DNA of 64,000 nucleotides from UBA1181 sp045226255. Lineage in GTDB: Bacteria > Bacteroidota > Bacteroidia > Bacteroidales > Paludibacteraceae. Where the stretch lies: positions 82,049 through 146,048 of the forward strand of contig JBGVCG010000017.1 in assembly GCA_045226255.1 (NCBI GenBank), given 5' to 3'. Under the pieces are notes generated by a model that was given only the letters and a program-made list of their open reading frames with translations, searched no databases and was not told where the DNA came from. Position 1 is the first letter of the stretch. The number at the start of each line of letters is the position of its first letter. The position numbers were made by a program, and so were the translations under genes. Shown one piece after another: positions 51,096 to 59,663 of this stretch.

Positions 51096-52073
51096 ATGAT
51101 AACGTTGAAGCAAATAATAAAACCAATTGAGGAAGAATTTGCAACATTCGAGAAGGAATTCGAAAAAAGATTCCAGACCGATAATATCATATTACAACAA
51201 ATCCACCAACACATTCTAAACAAAAAAGGTAAACTCATTAGACCAATTTTGACATTGCTATCAGCGAAAGCAACTGGCGAAATAAACCAAAAATCAATAT
51301 TAACCGCCATAGCAATGGAGATGTTGCACACAGCCAGTCTGATTCATGATGATGTGGTTGATGAAACTTACGAAAGAAGAGGACAAGAATCAGTCAACGC
51401 TATTTGGAACAACAAAATATCCATATTATCAGGTGATTACATTCTTTCGCAAGCTCTATACACAGCTAGTGAAACAAGGGATATTCGAATAATAGACGAA
51501 ATCACCAAATTAGGAAAAGAGATTTCCAAAGGGGAAATTCAACAAATAACCAACATGCGGAACAGAATCTATGACGAAAAGAAATATCTGGAAGTCATCA
51601 AAATGAAAACAGCCGCATTGTTATCAACATGTACCAAAAGTGGAGCAATCACCAGCGAAGCCAGCGAGGAAGAATGCAAGGCTATGCAAGAATATGGTGA
51701 AATATACGGTATATGTTTCCAAATCAAAGATGATATTTTCGACTATACCAGTTCAGAAAAAGAAATAGGCAAACCAGTTGGTAACGACATCAGGGAAGGA
51801 AAAATCACCCTTCCACTCATCTATGCTCTGAACAATTGCACCGAAAAAGAAAGAGAAACTATCATCGATCTGATTAAAACAAAGAGAGATAAAGAAGAAA
51901 GCATACAAAAAATCACACAGTTTGCCATAGAAAAAGGAGGCATCGAATATGCCGAAGAAAAGATGAAAAAGTATAAAGAAGAGGCTATGAAAATAATAGA
52001 AATAATTAAAAAACAAGACATTAAGAAATCACTGGAGGATTTAATCCAACATGTGATAGAAAGAAAAAATTAA
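51096..52073 (+). CDS. Polyprenyl diphosphate synthase (IspB-like)
   Basis: A 325-residue trans-isoprenyl diphosphate synthase. Both aspartate-rich motifs are present: LIHDDVVDE (DDxxD) and FQIKDDIFDY, with GKLIRPILTLL near the N-terminus and GKPVGNDIREGKITLPLIYAL before the tail. It condenses isopentenyl diphosphate onto an allylic primer to make the side chain of menaquinone; chain length is not readable. No other isoprenoid gene is adjacent. The gene is A-rich like dus. It ends 48 bases before the convergent deoC stop. Confidence 0.92.
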   Translation: MITLKQIIKPIEEEFATFEKEFEKRFQTDNIILQQIHQHILNKKGKLIRPILTLLSAKATGEINQKSILTAIAMEMLHTASLIHDDVVDETYERRGQESVNAIWNNKISILSGDYILSQALYTASETRDIRIIDEITKLGKEISKGEIQQITNMRNRIYDEKKYLEVIKMKTAALLSTCTKSGAITSEASEEECKAMQEYGEIYGICFQIKDDIFDYTSSEKEIGKPVGNDIREGKITLPLIYALNNCTEKERETIIDLIKTKRDKEESIQKITQFAIEKGGIEYAEEKMKKYKEEAMKIIEIIKKQDIKKSLEDLIQHVIERKN

Positions 52074-52121
52074 AGGTGGAGCAATAACTACCCCACCCTA
52101 TTAAAGTCTCACAAAAACTTA

Positions 52122-53000
52122 TCAGAAATATTTCACCTCCTGTCCACAAAGCGAGGAAATCAACGCATTGACTAAACGGCTTGCACCGAAACGGAACAAA
52201 GAGGAATTCAACCAATCCTCACCCAACACAGAGGCAACAATCGTATAGTAAGAAACAGCCTGTTCTGTAGTGGAAACACCACCGGCCACCTTGATACCCA
52301 CTTTAGTATTATTCAAAGCATTGTATTCAGCGACAGTCTTAGCCATCACATAGACAGCATCATACGTTGCACCAACAGAAACCTTACCCGTTGAAGTCTT
52401 GATAAAATCGGCCCCAGCGTTCATCGCCACCAAAGCAGCTTTCTTAATAAGAACTGGATCGACCAAAACACCTGTTTCAAGAATCACCTTCAACTTAGCG
52501 TCACGGCAAGAAGCCTTGATTTCAGAGAGTTCATCATAGATTTCCTCAAACTCACCATTGAAGACCATACCAGAAGGAATCACCACATCAATCTCAGTAG
52601 CACCCTCCATAACAGCCATCGCAACCTCAGCCACCTTCACCTCTATAAAAGTATTTGCGTCAGGGAATCCGCCAGCCACCGAAGCAATCTCAAGATCCTC
52701 CACCAAATTATCCTTCACAGTCTGAACAAACTTCGGATAAACACAGATAGCAGCAGGGTGGGGAAGTATCTCAAATTTAGTATCGAACTTATTAATCTTC
52801 TCCACAAATTCAGTGATAGAAGCAACCGAATCAGTAGGGTTTAGAGAAGTAATATCGACCATGCTAAGTATCTGACTATAAACAGATTTTTGATTGTACG
52901 TATCGTACTTATCCAAGAGAATTTTCTTAACATCCTGTTGAACCGAAGACGAATCCAAATCAAAATCATACTTAGCGAAAAGCGCATCAAAACGATCCAT
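52122..53000 (-). CDS. deoC: Deoxyribose-phosphate aldolase
   Basis: Cleaves 2-deoxyribose 5-phosphate to glyceraldehyde 3-phosphate and acetaldehyde through a lysine Schiff base. The 292 residues show VIPSGMVFNGEFEEIYDE, KVILETGVLVDP, the Schiff-base lysine block AGADFIKTSTGKVS and IKVAGGVSTTEQAV. The ~40-residue N-terminal extension (DRFDALFAKYDFDLDSSS) is normal for the longer type of DeoC. The following gene (MazG-like, upstream on this strand) ends 3 bases before this start, so they are coupled; nadA comes before them. Confidence 0.96.
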   Translation of the reverse strand: MDRFDALFAKYDFDLDSSSVQQDVKKILLDKYDTYNQKSVYSQILSMVDITSLNPTDSVASITEFVEKINKFDTKFEILPHPAAICVYPKFVQTVKDNLVEDLEIASVAGGFPDANTFIEVKVAEVAMAVMEGATEIDVVIPSGMVFNGEFEEIYDELSEIKASCRDAKLKVILETGVLVDPVLIKKAALVAMNAGADFIKTSTGKVSVGATYDAVYVMAKTVAEYNALNNTKVGIKVAGGVSTTEQAVSYYTIVASVLGEDWLNSSLFRFGASRLVNALISSLCGQEVKYF

Positions 53001-53003
53001 AAA

Positions 53004-53342
53004 TTATCTAAGTTTTAAATTATCCAAATGCCTATGAGCGTCACGAGTAGTTTTCTTCTCGAAGTTCTTACGCATCGCCTCAGTCAGATCAATGCCAGTC
53101 TGGTTAGCCATACAAACCAACACCCAAAGCACATCAGCCAATTCCTCCTCCAAATTAGCATCCAAATCAGAAGCTTTGGAAGATTGATCACCGAACTTAC
53201 GAGCCACAACACGAGCCAGCTCGCCCACCTCTTCGGTCAGGCAAGCCATATTGGTCAGCTCACTGAAATAACGAACACCGTAAGTCTTAATCCACTGATC
53301 GACAGAAGATTGAAGATCACGGAGAGAAATATCAGATTCCAT
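53004..53342 (-). CDS. MazG-like nucleotide pyrophosphohydrolase
   Basis: A 112-residue all-helical NTP pyrophosphohydrolase. I place the start at the ATG 53342 (MESDISLRDLQ), which overlaps the nadA stop by 11 bases; the GTG three codons upstream is less likely. The metal-binding pattern is the E-x2-E...E-x3-D type: LTEEVGELARVVARKFG and LEEELADVLWVLVCMANQ. It may hydrolyse non-canonical nucleotides. Operon partners are nadA upstream and deoC downstream, of which deoC also touches nucleotide catabolism. Confidence 0.88.
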   Translation of the reverse strand: MESDISLRDLQSSVDQWIKTYGVRYFSELTNMACLTEEVGELARVVARKFGDQSSKASDLDANLEEELADVLWVLVCMANQTGIDLTEAMRKNFEKKTTRDAHRHLDNLKLR

Positions 53343-54270
53343 ATTTAGCACTAATTTCCAGCATACGTTTTATTGGAGCACAAGCACGATCGATGATAGC
53401 TGGATCAACAAGAACCTCAGGAGATTCGTTAACCAGACAATCGTACAATTTCTGCAACGTATTCAGTTTCATATAAGCGCAATCGTTGCAACCACAAGTG
53501 GAATCAGACGGAGGAGCAGGAATAAAGTTCTTTTGAGGAGCCTGCCTACGCATCTCATGCAAAATACCACTTTCGGTAGCCACGATGAAATCGTTACAAT
53601 CCTCACAAGCCACAGCATATTTCAACAAAGCGGCCGTAGAGCCCACCTTATCGGCCAACTTCACGACAGGACCTTTGCATTCTGGATGCACGAGGATACG
53701 AGCATCAGGATAGACCTCCTTCAGCTTCAAAATCTTTTCCAAAGAAAAATTCTCATGGACATGGCAAGCGCCATTCCAGAGTTTCATATTTCTACCCGTA
53801 ATCGAGTTAATATAATTACCAAGGTTTCTATCAGGACCAAAGATGATCTTCTCATCCTTAGGAAAACTGTTAACAATTTGGAAAGCGTTGGAAGAAGTGA
53901 CCACAACATCAGTCAAAGCCTTCACGGCCGCAGTCGTATTCACATAAGAAATAACGGTATGGCCAGGATTCTCCTGAATAAACTTAGCGAAATCCTCCGC
54001 CCTGCAGCTATCGGCCAAAGAGCAGCCAGCGTTCATATCCGGAACCAGAACCTTCTTATCAGGACATAATATTTTAGCGGTCTCGCCCATGAAATGAACA
54101 CCGCAAAGCACAATTATATCCGCAGAAGTCTTTGCAGCAGCCTGAGCCAACGCAAGACTGTCGCCCACAGAGTCAGCCACATCTTGGATATCACCCAACG
54201 TATAGTAGTGCGCCATGACAACAGCGTTCTTTTCCTTCTTCAAACGAAAAATTTCTTCTTTCAAATCCAT
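53332..54270 (-). CDS. nadA: Quinolinate synthase
   Basis: Condenses iminoaspartate with dihydroxyacetone phosphate to quinolinate in NAD synthesis, using a [4Fe-4S] cluster. The 312 residues contain MAHYYTLGDIQDVADSVGDSLALAQ, the first Cys in AGCSLADSC, HVHENFSL, VHPECKGPV and the C-terminal CGCNDCAYMKLNTLQKLYD. Cluster cysteines are present. No nadB or nadC is next to it. It heads the nadA-mazG-deoC unit (overlap of 11 bases with the next gene); upstream is a 617-base non-coding gap. Confidence 0.97.
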   Translation of the reverse strand: MDLKEEIFRLKKEKNAVVMAHYYTLGDIQDVADSVGDSLALAQAAAKTSADIIVLCGVHFMGETAKILCPDKKVLVPDMNAGCSLADSCRAEDFAKFIQENPGHTVISYVNTTAAVKALTDVVVTSSNAFQIVNSFPKDEKIIFGPDRNLGNYINSITGRNMKLWNGACHVHENFSLEKILKLKEVYPDARILVHPECKGPVVKLADKVGSTAALLKYAVACEDCNDFIVATESGILHEMRRQAPQKNFIPAPPSDSTCGCNDCAYMKLNTLQKLYDCLVNESPEVLVDPAIIDRACAPIKRMLEISAKYGI

Positions 54271-54887
54271 AACTTTTCCTATTTGTTTTTATCTACTTTT
54301 TAAATTTTAAAAAAATAAATATTGAAGAGATGGGTATAATAGGGTGTTGAAATGGTTAAAATTTTCCTAAAAAAGTTCTTGTAAAATCCATAATCAAAAT
54401 CCAATCCCCAAAATCTCCTCTGAATGGTTAAAAATAAAGTATTGAAAATAAAAGAAATCATATCTTTATCAACCATCCTAACAATTTCACAAATCTACAA
54501 ATTTTAATAACTGAAATTTCAACTTTCCGAATAAAAAATCTGTCAGTAAAAGCTATTAAAAAACATAAAACTTATTTGGAGGATAAGGAAAGCGGATTGT
54601 ATAAAAAGAAAAATCGAAAAAGAAAATTTAATTATTAAAAATTTATCATAGGAAACATACATATTTTCAACAGGTGAAATAATAGTTTATCAACAACGGA
54701 AAACAGAAATGGTGAAAAGAAAAACATATAGATATGGAGAAAAGTACCATTTCATCGAAGAAATAAAGCGAAAATGCCCCATTTTTATGAGGTTTTATTT
54801 TGTATATTCTATGTTTTTAACTTACTTTTGCCTGAATTAACGACAATTTACAATAACAAAAATAACTAATTAAAAATTCAAAAACTT
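54271..54887. other. Long AT-rich intergenic region, possible origin-proximal segment
   Basis: This 617-base gap separates divergent nadA and the fumarate reductase operon. I see no ORF with coding character. It holds DnaA-box-like TTATCAACA at 54687-54695, weaker copies at 54466-54474 (TTATCAACC) and 54664-54672 (TTTTCAACA), and long A/T runs. By eye the + strand is A/C-rich on the left and G/T-rich on the right of about 54.5 kb, also in flanking genes, which would fit a replication-skew change; I have not computed it. The right 90 bases hold the operon promoter. No classical 13-mer array or stacked boxes was found. Confidence 0.35.
54799..54830 (+). promoter_or_regulatory. Promoter of the fumarate reductase operon
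   Basis: TTTG at 54799-54802 and TACTTTTG (TAnnTTTG) at 54823-54830, separated by 20 bases, fit the Bacteroidota -33/-7 pattern. A 57-base leader to the ATG at 54888 follows. Confidence 0.8.
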
Positions 54888-55562
54888 ATGTGGCTAATTG
54901 ATTCATCAATCGGGAGAAAGTTGATTATGAGTATCACAGGACTTTTTCTCATTTTGTTTCTTATTTTTCACATGTCGATGAATGCGGTCGCTATTTTCTC
55001 AGGCGAAGCGTATAATGAGATATGTGGGTTTTTAGGTGCGAATTGGTACGCTTTGGTAGGTACGGTGGTACTTGCGAGCGGATTTGTTTTGCACATTATC
55101 TTTGCGACTATTCTTACGTTGCGTAACCAAAAGGCTCGTGGAGAGCAGGGTTATGCCTATCAGCAAGACCAGCCAGGCAAAGTAGAGTGGGCGTCAAAAA
55201 ACATGCTCGTGTTAGGACTTATTGTTTTGATCGGTTTGTGTGTTCACTTGACTCACTTCTGGGCTAAGATGCAATTGCCTGAGATTATGGGTGCTGAAGA
55301 GGAGTATGCTGGACAATTCGCAGATGGTGCCGCTTTGATCAAAGCAACATTTTCTAACTGGAAAATTTGTTTGGTTTACATTGGATGGTTTATAGCTATT
55401 TGGTTCCACTTGACACATGGATTCTGGAGTGCATTCCAAACGATGGGTTTGAACGGAAAGACATGGTTCCCACGTCTGAAGTGTATCGCTAATATTGCAT
55501 CCACTGTGATTTGTTTAGGCTTTGCCGCAGTAGTGGTGTCAGCATACATTCAAAGTCTTTAA
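54888..55562 (+). CDS. frdC: Succinate dehydrogenase/fumarate reductase cytochrome b subunit
   Basis: The membrane anchor of the complex, 224 residues with five predicted helices and histidines in helices that would bind haem (LFHMSM near residue 28, LHIIFATI and LTHFWAKM). This is the Wolinella/Bacteroidota type with one large diheme cytochrome b rather than two small anchors. The N-terminal IDSSIGRKLIMSITGLFLILFL is characteristic. It couples menaquinol to fumarate reduction in anaerobes. The frd/sdh name cannot be decided from sequence, but anaerobic growth favours fumarate reductase. Confidence 0.95.
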   Translation: MWLIDSSIGRKLIMSITGLFLILFLIFHMSMNAVAIFSGEAYNEICGFLGANWYALVGTVVLASGFVLHIIFATILTLRNQKARGEQGYAYQQDQPGKVEWASKNMLVLGLIVLIGLCVHLTHFWAKMQLPEIMGAEEEYAGQFADGAALIKATFSNWKICLVYIGWFIAIWFHLTHGFWSAFQTMGLNGKTWFPRLKCIANIASTVICLGFAAVVVSAYIQSL

Positions 55563-55592
55563 TAAGTAATAAAAGAAAAAAGATATATAATT

Positions 55593-57575
55593 ATGGCTGA
55601 AATAAATTCAAGAATTCCAGAAGGTCCAGTAGCAGAAAAATGGACCAATTATAAAGCACATCAGAAGCTTGTGAATCCTGCCAACAAACGTAAATTGGAT
55701 GTGATTGTCGTAGGAACCGGATTGGCTGGTGCGTCTGCGGCATCCACTTTGGCTGAGATGGGATTCAATGTCCTCAATTTCTGTATTCAAGATTCTCCAC
55801 GCCGTGCTCACTCAATTGCTGCGCAGGGAGGTATCAATGCTGCGAAGAACTATCAGAACGATGGTGACTCCGTATATCGTTTGTTCTATGATACAGTGAA
55901 GGGTGGTGACTACCGTGCACGTGAGGCCAACGTATATCGTTTGGCTGAGGTGTCCGCTAACATCATCGACCAATGTGTGGCACAAGGTGTTCCTTTCGCA
56001 CGTGATTACGGAGGCCTTTTGGCTAACCGTTCATTCGGTGGTGCGCAGGTAAGCCGTACTTTCTATGCGAAGGGTCAAACTGGTCAACAATTGTTGTTGG
56101 GAGCATATTCTTCATTGAACCGTCAGATCAAGGCGGGTAAGGTAAAGAGCTACAACCGTTACGAGATGCATGACATCGTGATGGTGGATGGCCGTGCGCG
56201 CGGTATCGTCGCAAAGAACTTGGCAACTGGTAAGTTCGAGCGTTTCTCCGCACATGCAGTTGTATTGGCTACTGGTGGTTACGGAAACACTTACTTCTTG
56301 TCAACCAATGCGATGGGATGTAACTGTTCAGCAGCTATCGCCGCATACCGTAAGGGAGCTTACATGGCTAACCCATCTTACGTTCAGATTCACCCTACTT
56401 GTATTCCTGTTCACGGCGACAAGCAGTCTAAGTTGACTTTGATGTCAGAGTCATTGCGTAATGACGGACGTATTTGGGTACCAAAAGATATCGAGGATGC
56501 TAAGAAGTTGCAACGTGGAGAGATCAAGGGATCAGATATTCCTGAGGAGAAGCGCGACTACTATTTGGAGCGTCGTTATCCAGCGTTCGGTAACTTGGTG
56601 CCTCGTGACGTGGCATCTCGTGCCGCTAAGGAGCGTTGCGACCATGGCTTCGGTGTGAACAACACTGGTTTGGCTGTCTTCTTGGATTTCTCCGAGGCCA
56701 TCAACCGTTTGGGTATCGATGTTGTTCGCCAGCGTTATGGTAACTTGTTCGATATGTACGAGGAGATCACGGACGTTAATCCAGGCCAGTTCGCCAACGA
56801 GATCAATGGTGTGAAATATTACAATCCGATGATGATCTTCCCAGCTATCCACTACACGATGGGTGGTCTTTGGGTAGATTACGAGTTGCAAACATCCGTT
56901 CCTGGATTGTTCGCCATCGGAGAGTGTAACTTCTCAGATCACGGTGCTAACCGTTTGGGAGCATCCGCATTGATGCAAGGTTTGGCTGACGGATACTTCG
57001 TATTGCCATACACTATCCAGAACTACTTGTCCGACCAAAAACTTTGGCCACGTATCTCTACCGATGTGAAAGAGTTCGACGAGGTAGAGAAATCCTGCAA
57101 GGTTGATATGGATAAGCTCATGAACATCAAGGGAAAACGTTCCGTAGATTCTATTCACAAGGAGTTGGGCCATATCATGTGGGAATATGTTGGTATGGGA
57201 CGTACGAAAGAGAGCTTGGAGACAGCGCTCAAGAAGTTGAAGGATTTGCGTAAGGAGTTTGAGACGAACTTGTTCGTGCCTGGAACTGTGGAGGAGCCGA
57301 TGAACATCGAGCTTGACAAAGCATTCCACTTGAGAGACTTCATCACGATGGGTGAGTTGATTGCCCGTGATGCTTTGAGCCGTAACGAGAGCTGCGGTGG
57401 ACACTTCCGTGAGGAGTACCAGACGGAAGAGGGAGAGGCAAAACGTGATGATGAGAACTACTTCTACGTAGGTTGTTGGAACTACCAAGGTGACGATACT
57501 AAGGAACCTGAATTGATCAAGGAACCTCTCACTTACGAGGCTATCAAGGTTCAAACTCGTAATTATAAATCTTAA
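55593..57575 (+). CDS. frdA: Fumarate reductase/succinate dehydrogenase flavoprotein subunit
   Basis: The catalytic FAD subunit, 660 residues. Seen are the FAD-binding GTGLAGASAASTLAEMG, the flavin-linking His region RRAHSIAAQGGINAAKN, GGYGNTYFLS, the HPTCIPVHGDKQSKLTLMSE active-site segment and the late GANRLGASALMQGLADGYF. It is a Bacteroidota-type FrdA, a little longer than the E. coli protein. Codons are biased (CGT, GGT, TTG), implying high expression, consistent with fumarate respiration being a main energy route. It lies 30 bases after frdC and 21 before frdB. Confidence 0.97.
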   Translation: MAEINSRIPEGPVAEKWTNYKAHQKLVNPANKRKLDVIVVGTGLAGASAASTLAEMGFNVLNFCIQDSPRRAHSIAAQGGINAAKNYQNDGDSVYRLFYDTVKGGDYRAREANVYRLAEVSANIIDQCVAQGVPFARDYGGLLANRSFGGAQVSRTFYAKGQTGQQLLLGAYSSLNRQIKAGKVKSYNRYEMHDIVMVDGRARGIVAKNLATGKFERFSAHAVVLATGGYGNTYFLSTNAMGCNCSAAIAAYRKGAYMANPSYVQIHPTCIPVHGDKQSKLTLMSESLRNDGRIWVPKDIEDAKKLQRGEIKGSDIPEEKRDYYLERRYPAFGNLVPRDVASRAAKERCDHGFGVNNTGLAVFLDFSEAINRLGIDVVRQRYGNLFDMYEEITDVNPGQFANEINGVKYYNPMMIFPAIHYTMGGLWVDYELQTSVPGLFAIGECNFSDHGANRLGASALMQGLADGYFVLPYTIQNYLSDQKLWPRISTDVKEFDEVEKSCKVDMDKLMNIKGKRSVDSIHKELGHIMWEYVGMGRTKESLETALKKLKDLRKEFETNLFVPGTVEEPMNIELDKAFHLRDFITMGELIARDALSRNESCGGHFREEYQTEEGEAKRDDENYFYVGCWNYQGDDTKEPELIKEPLTYEAIKVQTRNYKS

Positions 57576-57596
57576 TCAACTTAAACAGAAAAAACA

Positions 57597-58358
57597 ATGG
57601 CATTAGATAATATAATGAAAGTCAACTTGAAGGTTTGGCGTCAGGCCGGCCCGAAAGAAAAAGGTGAGTTCGTTACATATAACGACGTAGAGACTACACC
57701 TGATACTTCGTTTTTGGAGACATTGGATATCTTGAACGAAACATTGGTTGAGAAGGGTCAGGAGCCTATCGTATTTGACCATGACTGTCGTGAGGGTATC
57801 TGCGGTATGTGTTCTTTGTTCATCAACGGACATCCGCACGGACCTGCACAGGGTGCTACCACTTGCCAACTCTACATGCGTCGTTTCAAGGATGGTGAGA
57901 CAATCACCGTTGAGCCTTGGCGTTCAGCCGCATTCCCTGTCATCAAGGATTTGATGGTGAACCGTAACGCATTCGACCAGATCCAACAGGCAGGAGGTTA
58001 CGTTTCCTTCAACTGTGGTGGAGCACAAGACGCTAACGCAATTCCTATCTCTAAGTTGGATGCGGATGAGGCAATGGACTCTGCTACTTGCATCGGTTGT
58101 GGAGCATGCGTCGCAGCATGTAAGAATGGTTCTGCGATGTTGTTCGTTTCCGCTAAGGTATCACAGTTCGCTTTGCTTCCACAAGGACGTGTTGAGGCAG
58201 TTCAGCGTGTGAAGGCGATGGTGGCTAAGATGGATGAGCTTGGTTTCGGTAACTGTACGAATACTCGTGCATGCGAGGCTGAGTGTCCTAAGAAGATCTC
58301 CATCAGCAACATCGCTCGTATGAACCGTGAGTTCTTGTGCGCTAAGTTTAAGGATTAA
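57597..58358 (+). CDS. frdB: Fumarate reductase/succinate dehydrogenase iron-sulfur subunit
   Basis: Carries electrons between the flavin and the cytochrome subunit. The 253 residues include CREGICGMC (plant-type [2Fe-2S]), CIGCGACVAACKNG ([4Fe-4S]) and CTNTRACEAECPKKI ([3Fe-4S]) cysteine clusters in the usual order. Length is normal. A strong terminator follows. The three genes frdC-frdA-frdB form one operon behind a clear promoter. Confidence 0.97.
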   Translation: MALDNIMKVNLKVWRQAGPKEKGEFVTYNDVETTPDTSFLETLDILNETLVEKGQEPIVFDHDCREGICGMCSLFINGHPHGPAQGATTCQLYMRRFKDGETITVEPWRSAAFPVIKDLMVNRNAFDQIQQAGGYVSFNCGGAQDANAIPISKLDADEAMDSATCIGCGACVAACKNGSAMLFVSAKVSQFALLPQGRVEAVQRVKAMVAKMDELGFGNCTNTRACEAECPKKISISNIARMNREFLCAKFKD

Positions 58359-58379
58359 TATTTAGTCCATATAATTGTA

Positions 58380-58410
58380 AAGCCCGTCAAGTTGCTTGAC
58401 GGGCTTTTTT
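58380..58410 (+). terminator. Intrinsic terminator of the frd operon
   Basis: A 12-base perfect stem AAGCCCGTCAAG / CTTGACGGGCTT with a TTG loop followed by TTTT, 21 bases past the frdB stop. Confidence 0.92.
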
Positions 58411-58451
58411 GTCTCCTCATGTCATTGGGTATCTATTAGCAATGTGCATGT

Positions 58452-58482
58452 TTTGAATAAATTACGAATTATTTTATATTTG
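58452..58482 (+). promoter_or_regulatory. Promoter of the tandem OmpA-domain genes
   Basis: TTTG at 58452-58455 and TATATTTG at 58475-58482 with a 19-base spacer, matching the -33/-7 consensus exactly. The ATG of the first gene is at 58511. Confidence 0.8.
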
Positions 58483-58510
58483 TATTATATCCAACTAATA
58501 TGTCTGTGTC

Positions 58511-58810
58511 ATGTTCAAAGGGAAGAAAACTTGCGAGGTATTGAGGGCAGTTCGGAAGCGGGTGGCCGATCTGAACGGTATCCAGTATGCGCCTGTCGAG
58601 TGTACCCATGAGGGAGATTGCATCGGGACCTGTCCGGCGTGCGAGCGGGAGCGACAGTATGTGGAGGAGCAGTTGTCGTTGCGGGCGATGGCAGGGCACA
58701 CGTTGAAGGTGGTCGGCGTAGCGGCCGGCCTGACTTCCATGCTTTCCGGGCAGGAGGTGCAGGCGCAGGAGATGATGCAGGAGAAAGATACGGTACAGAA
58801 AAGGTTCGAG
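58511..58810 (+). repeat. Near-identical 5' segment shared with 59664-59963
   Basis: The first about 300 bases of the two tandem OmpA genes are nearly identical at DNA level (only scattered silent changes such as GGCAGTT/GGCGGTT), whereas the downstream halves have diverged. This is a sign of recent duplication or continuing gene conversion over the N-terminal module. Confidence 0.85.
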
Positions 58811-59614
58811 TGGGATTATTATGATTCGAGATTTAGTGCTGGTCTTGGACCTAAGCCTGAAGATATGGCACAGTGGGAAGAGATGGCAGCATTTATTTCA
58901 AGGTTTCCGGAAGACACGTTTCTTGTGGTGGGGCATACCGACGAACGAGGGAGTGAGAAGTTTAGATTAAAGTTATCAGAAGAAAAAGCTAAATATTTCC
59001 GTCAACTTCTTGTGGAGAGGGGAGCAGATCCTCAGCGAATAAAATCAATAGGAGCGGGTTCAACGGAATGTGTCAAACCCAATGCGAAAACTGAGCCTGA
59101 ACATGAACAGAATAGGCGGACAACGTTGGAGTTCTATACGCCGGAGAGGGAGAAAGAGATAAGGGAGGAAACTGTGATTTTGCCGAAATTCGAGTGGAAC
59201 AGTTATTGTTTTGATTTTGGTGCCGGACCTAAACCAGAAGATATGGTTCAATGGGATGAGATGGCAGCATTTATTTCAAAGTTTCCGGAAGACACTTTTC
59301 TTGTGGTGGGGCATACCGATGAGCGAGGGAGTGAGAAGTATAATTTAAAGTTATCCGAAGTTAGAGCCGAATACCTCCGTAACCTTCTTGTGGAGAGGGG
59401 AGTGGACCCTCAGCGAATAATGGCTATAGGTGTTGGGCCTAAGGAATGTGTTATACGCAATGCGCGAACTGAGTTTGAGCATGAACAAAACAGGCGTGTG
59501 ACACTGGAATTCTGTACACCGGAGAGGGTAAAGGCGATAAAGGAGGGACCCAAAGTTGAACCTATAAAGTCTATTCGTAAGAAAAAGTTCCTTCGTAGGA
59601 AAGGGAGGCGGTAA
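58511..59614 (+). CDS. Double OmpA-domain protein with cysteine-rich N-terminus, copy 1
   Basis: A 367-residue protein in four parts. Residues 1-58 are a cysteine-rich domain with Cys 8, 31, 37, 41 and 44 (ECTHEGDC and TCPACERER), a leader found on various Bacteroidota envelope proteins as I recall, possibly metal-binding. Residues 60-85 are hydrophobic (TLKVVGVAAGLTSML) and end in QEVQAQ, so they form an internal membrane anchor or signal-like segment. Two OmpA-like peptidoglycan-binding domains follow. In domain 1 the conserved Arg is Lys159 (GHTDERG, Asp144); in domain 2 both Asp and Arg are present (GHTDERG ... SEVRA). The C-terminus is basic (RKKKFLRRKGRR). Probable envelope-anchoring role. 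Confidence 0.85.
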   Translation: MFKGKKTCEVLRAVRKRVADLNGIQYAPVECTHEGDCIGTCPACERERQYVEEQLSLRAMAGHTLKVVGVAAGLTSMLSGQEVQAQEMMQEKDTVQKRFEWDYYDSRFSAGLGPKPEDMAQWEEMAAFISRFPEDTFLVVGHTDERGSEKFRLKLSEEKAKYFRQLLVERGADPQRIKSIGAGSTECVKPNAKTEPEHEQNRRTTLEFYTPEREKEIREETVILPKFEWNSYCFDFGAGPKPEDMVQWDEMAAFISKFPEDTFLVVGHTDERGSEKYNLKLSEVRAEYLRNLLVERGVDPQRIMAIGVGPKECVIRNARTEFEHEQNRRVTLEFCTPERVKAIKEGPKVEPIKSIRKKKFLRRKGRR

Positions 59615-59663
59615 AGGATTATTTTCCAAATTGTATTTTATATAGCTAAAAATATTTGAGCCT

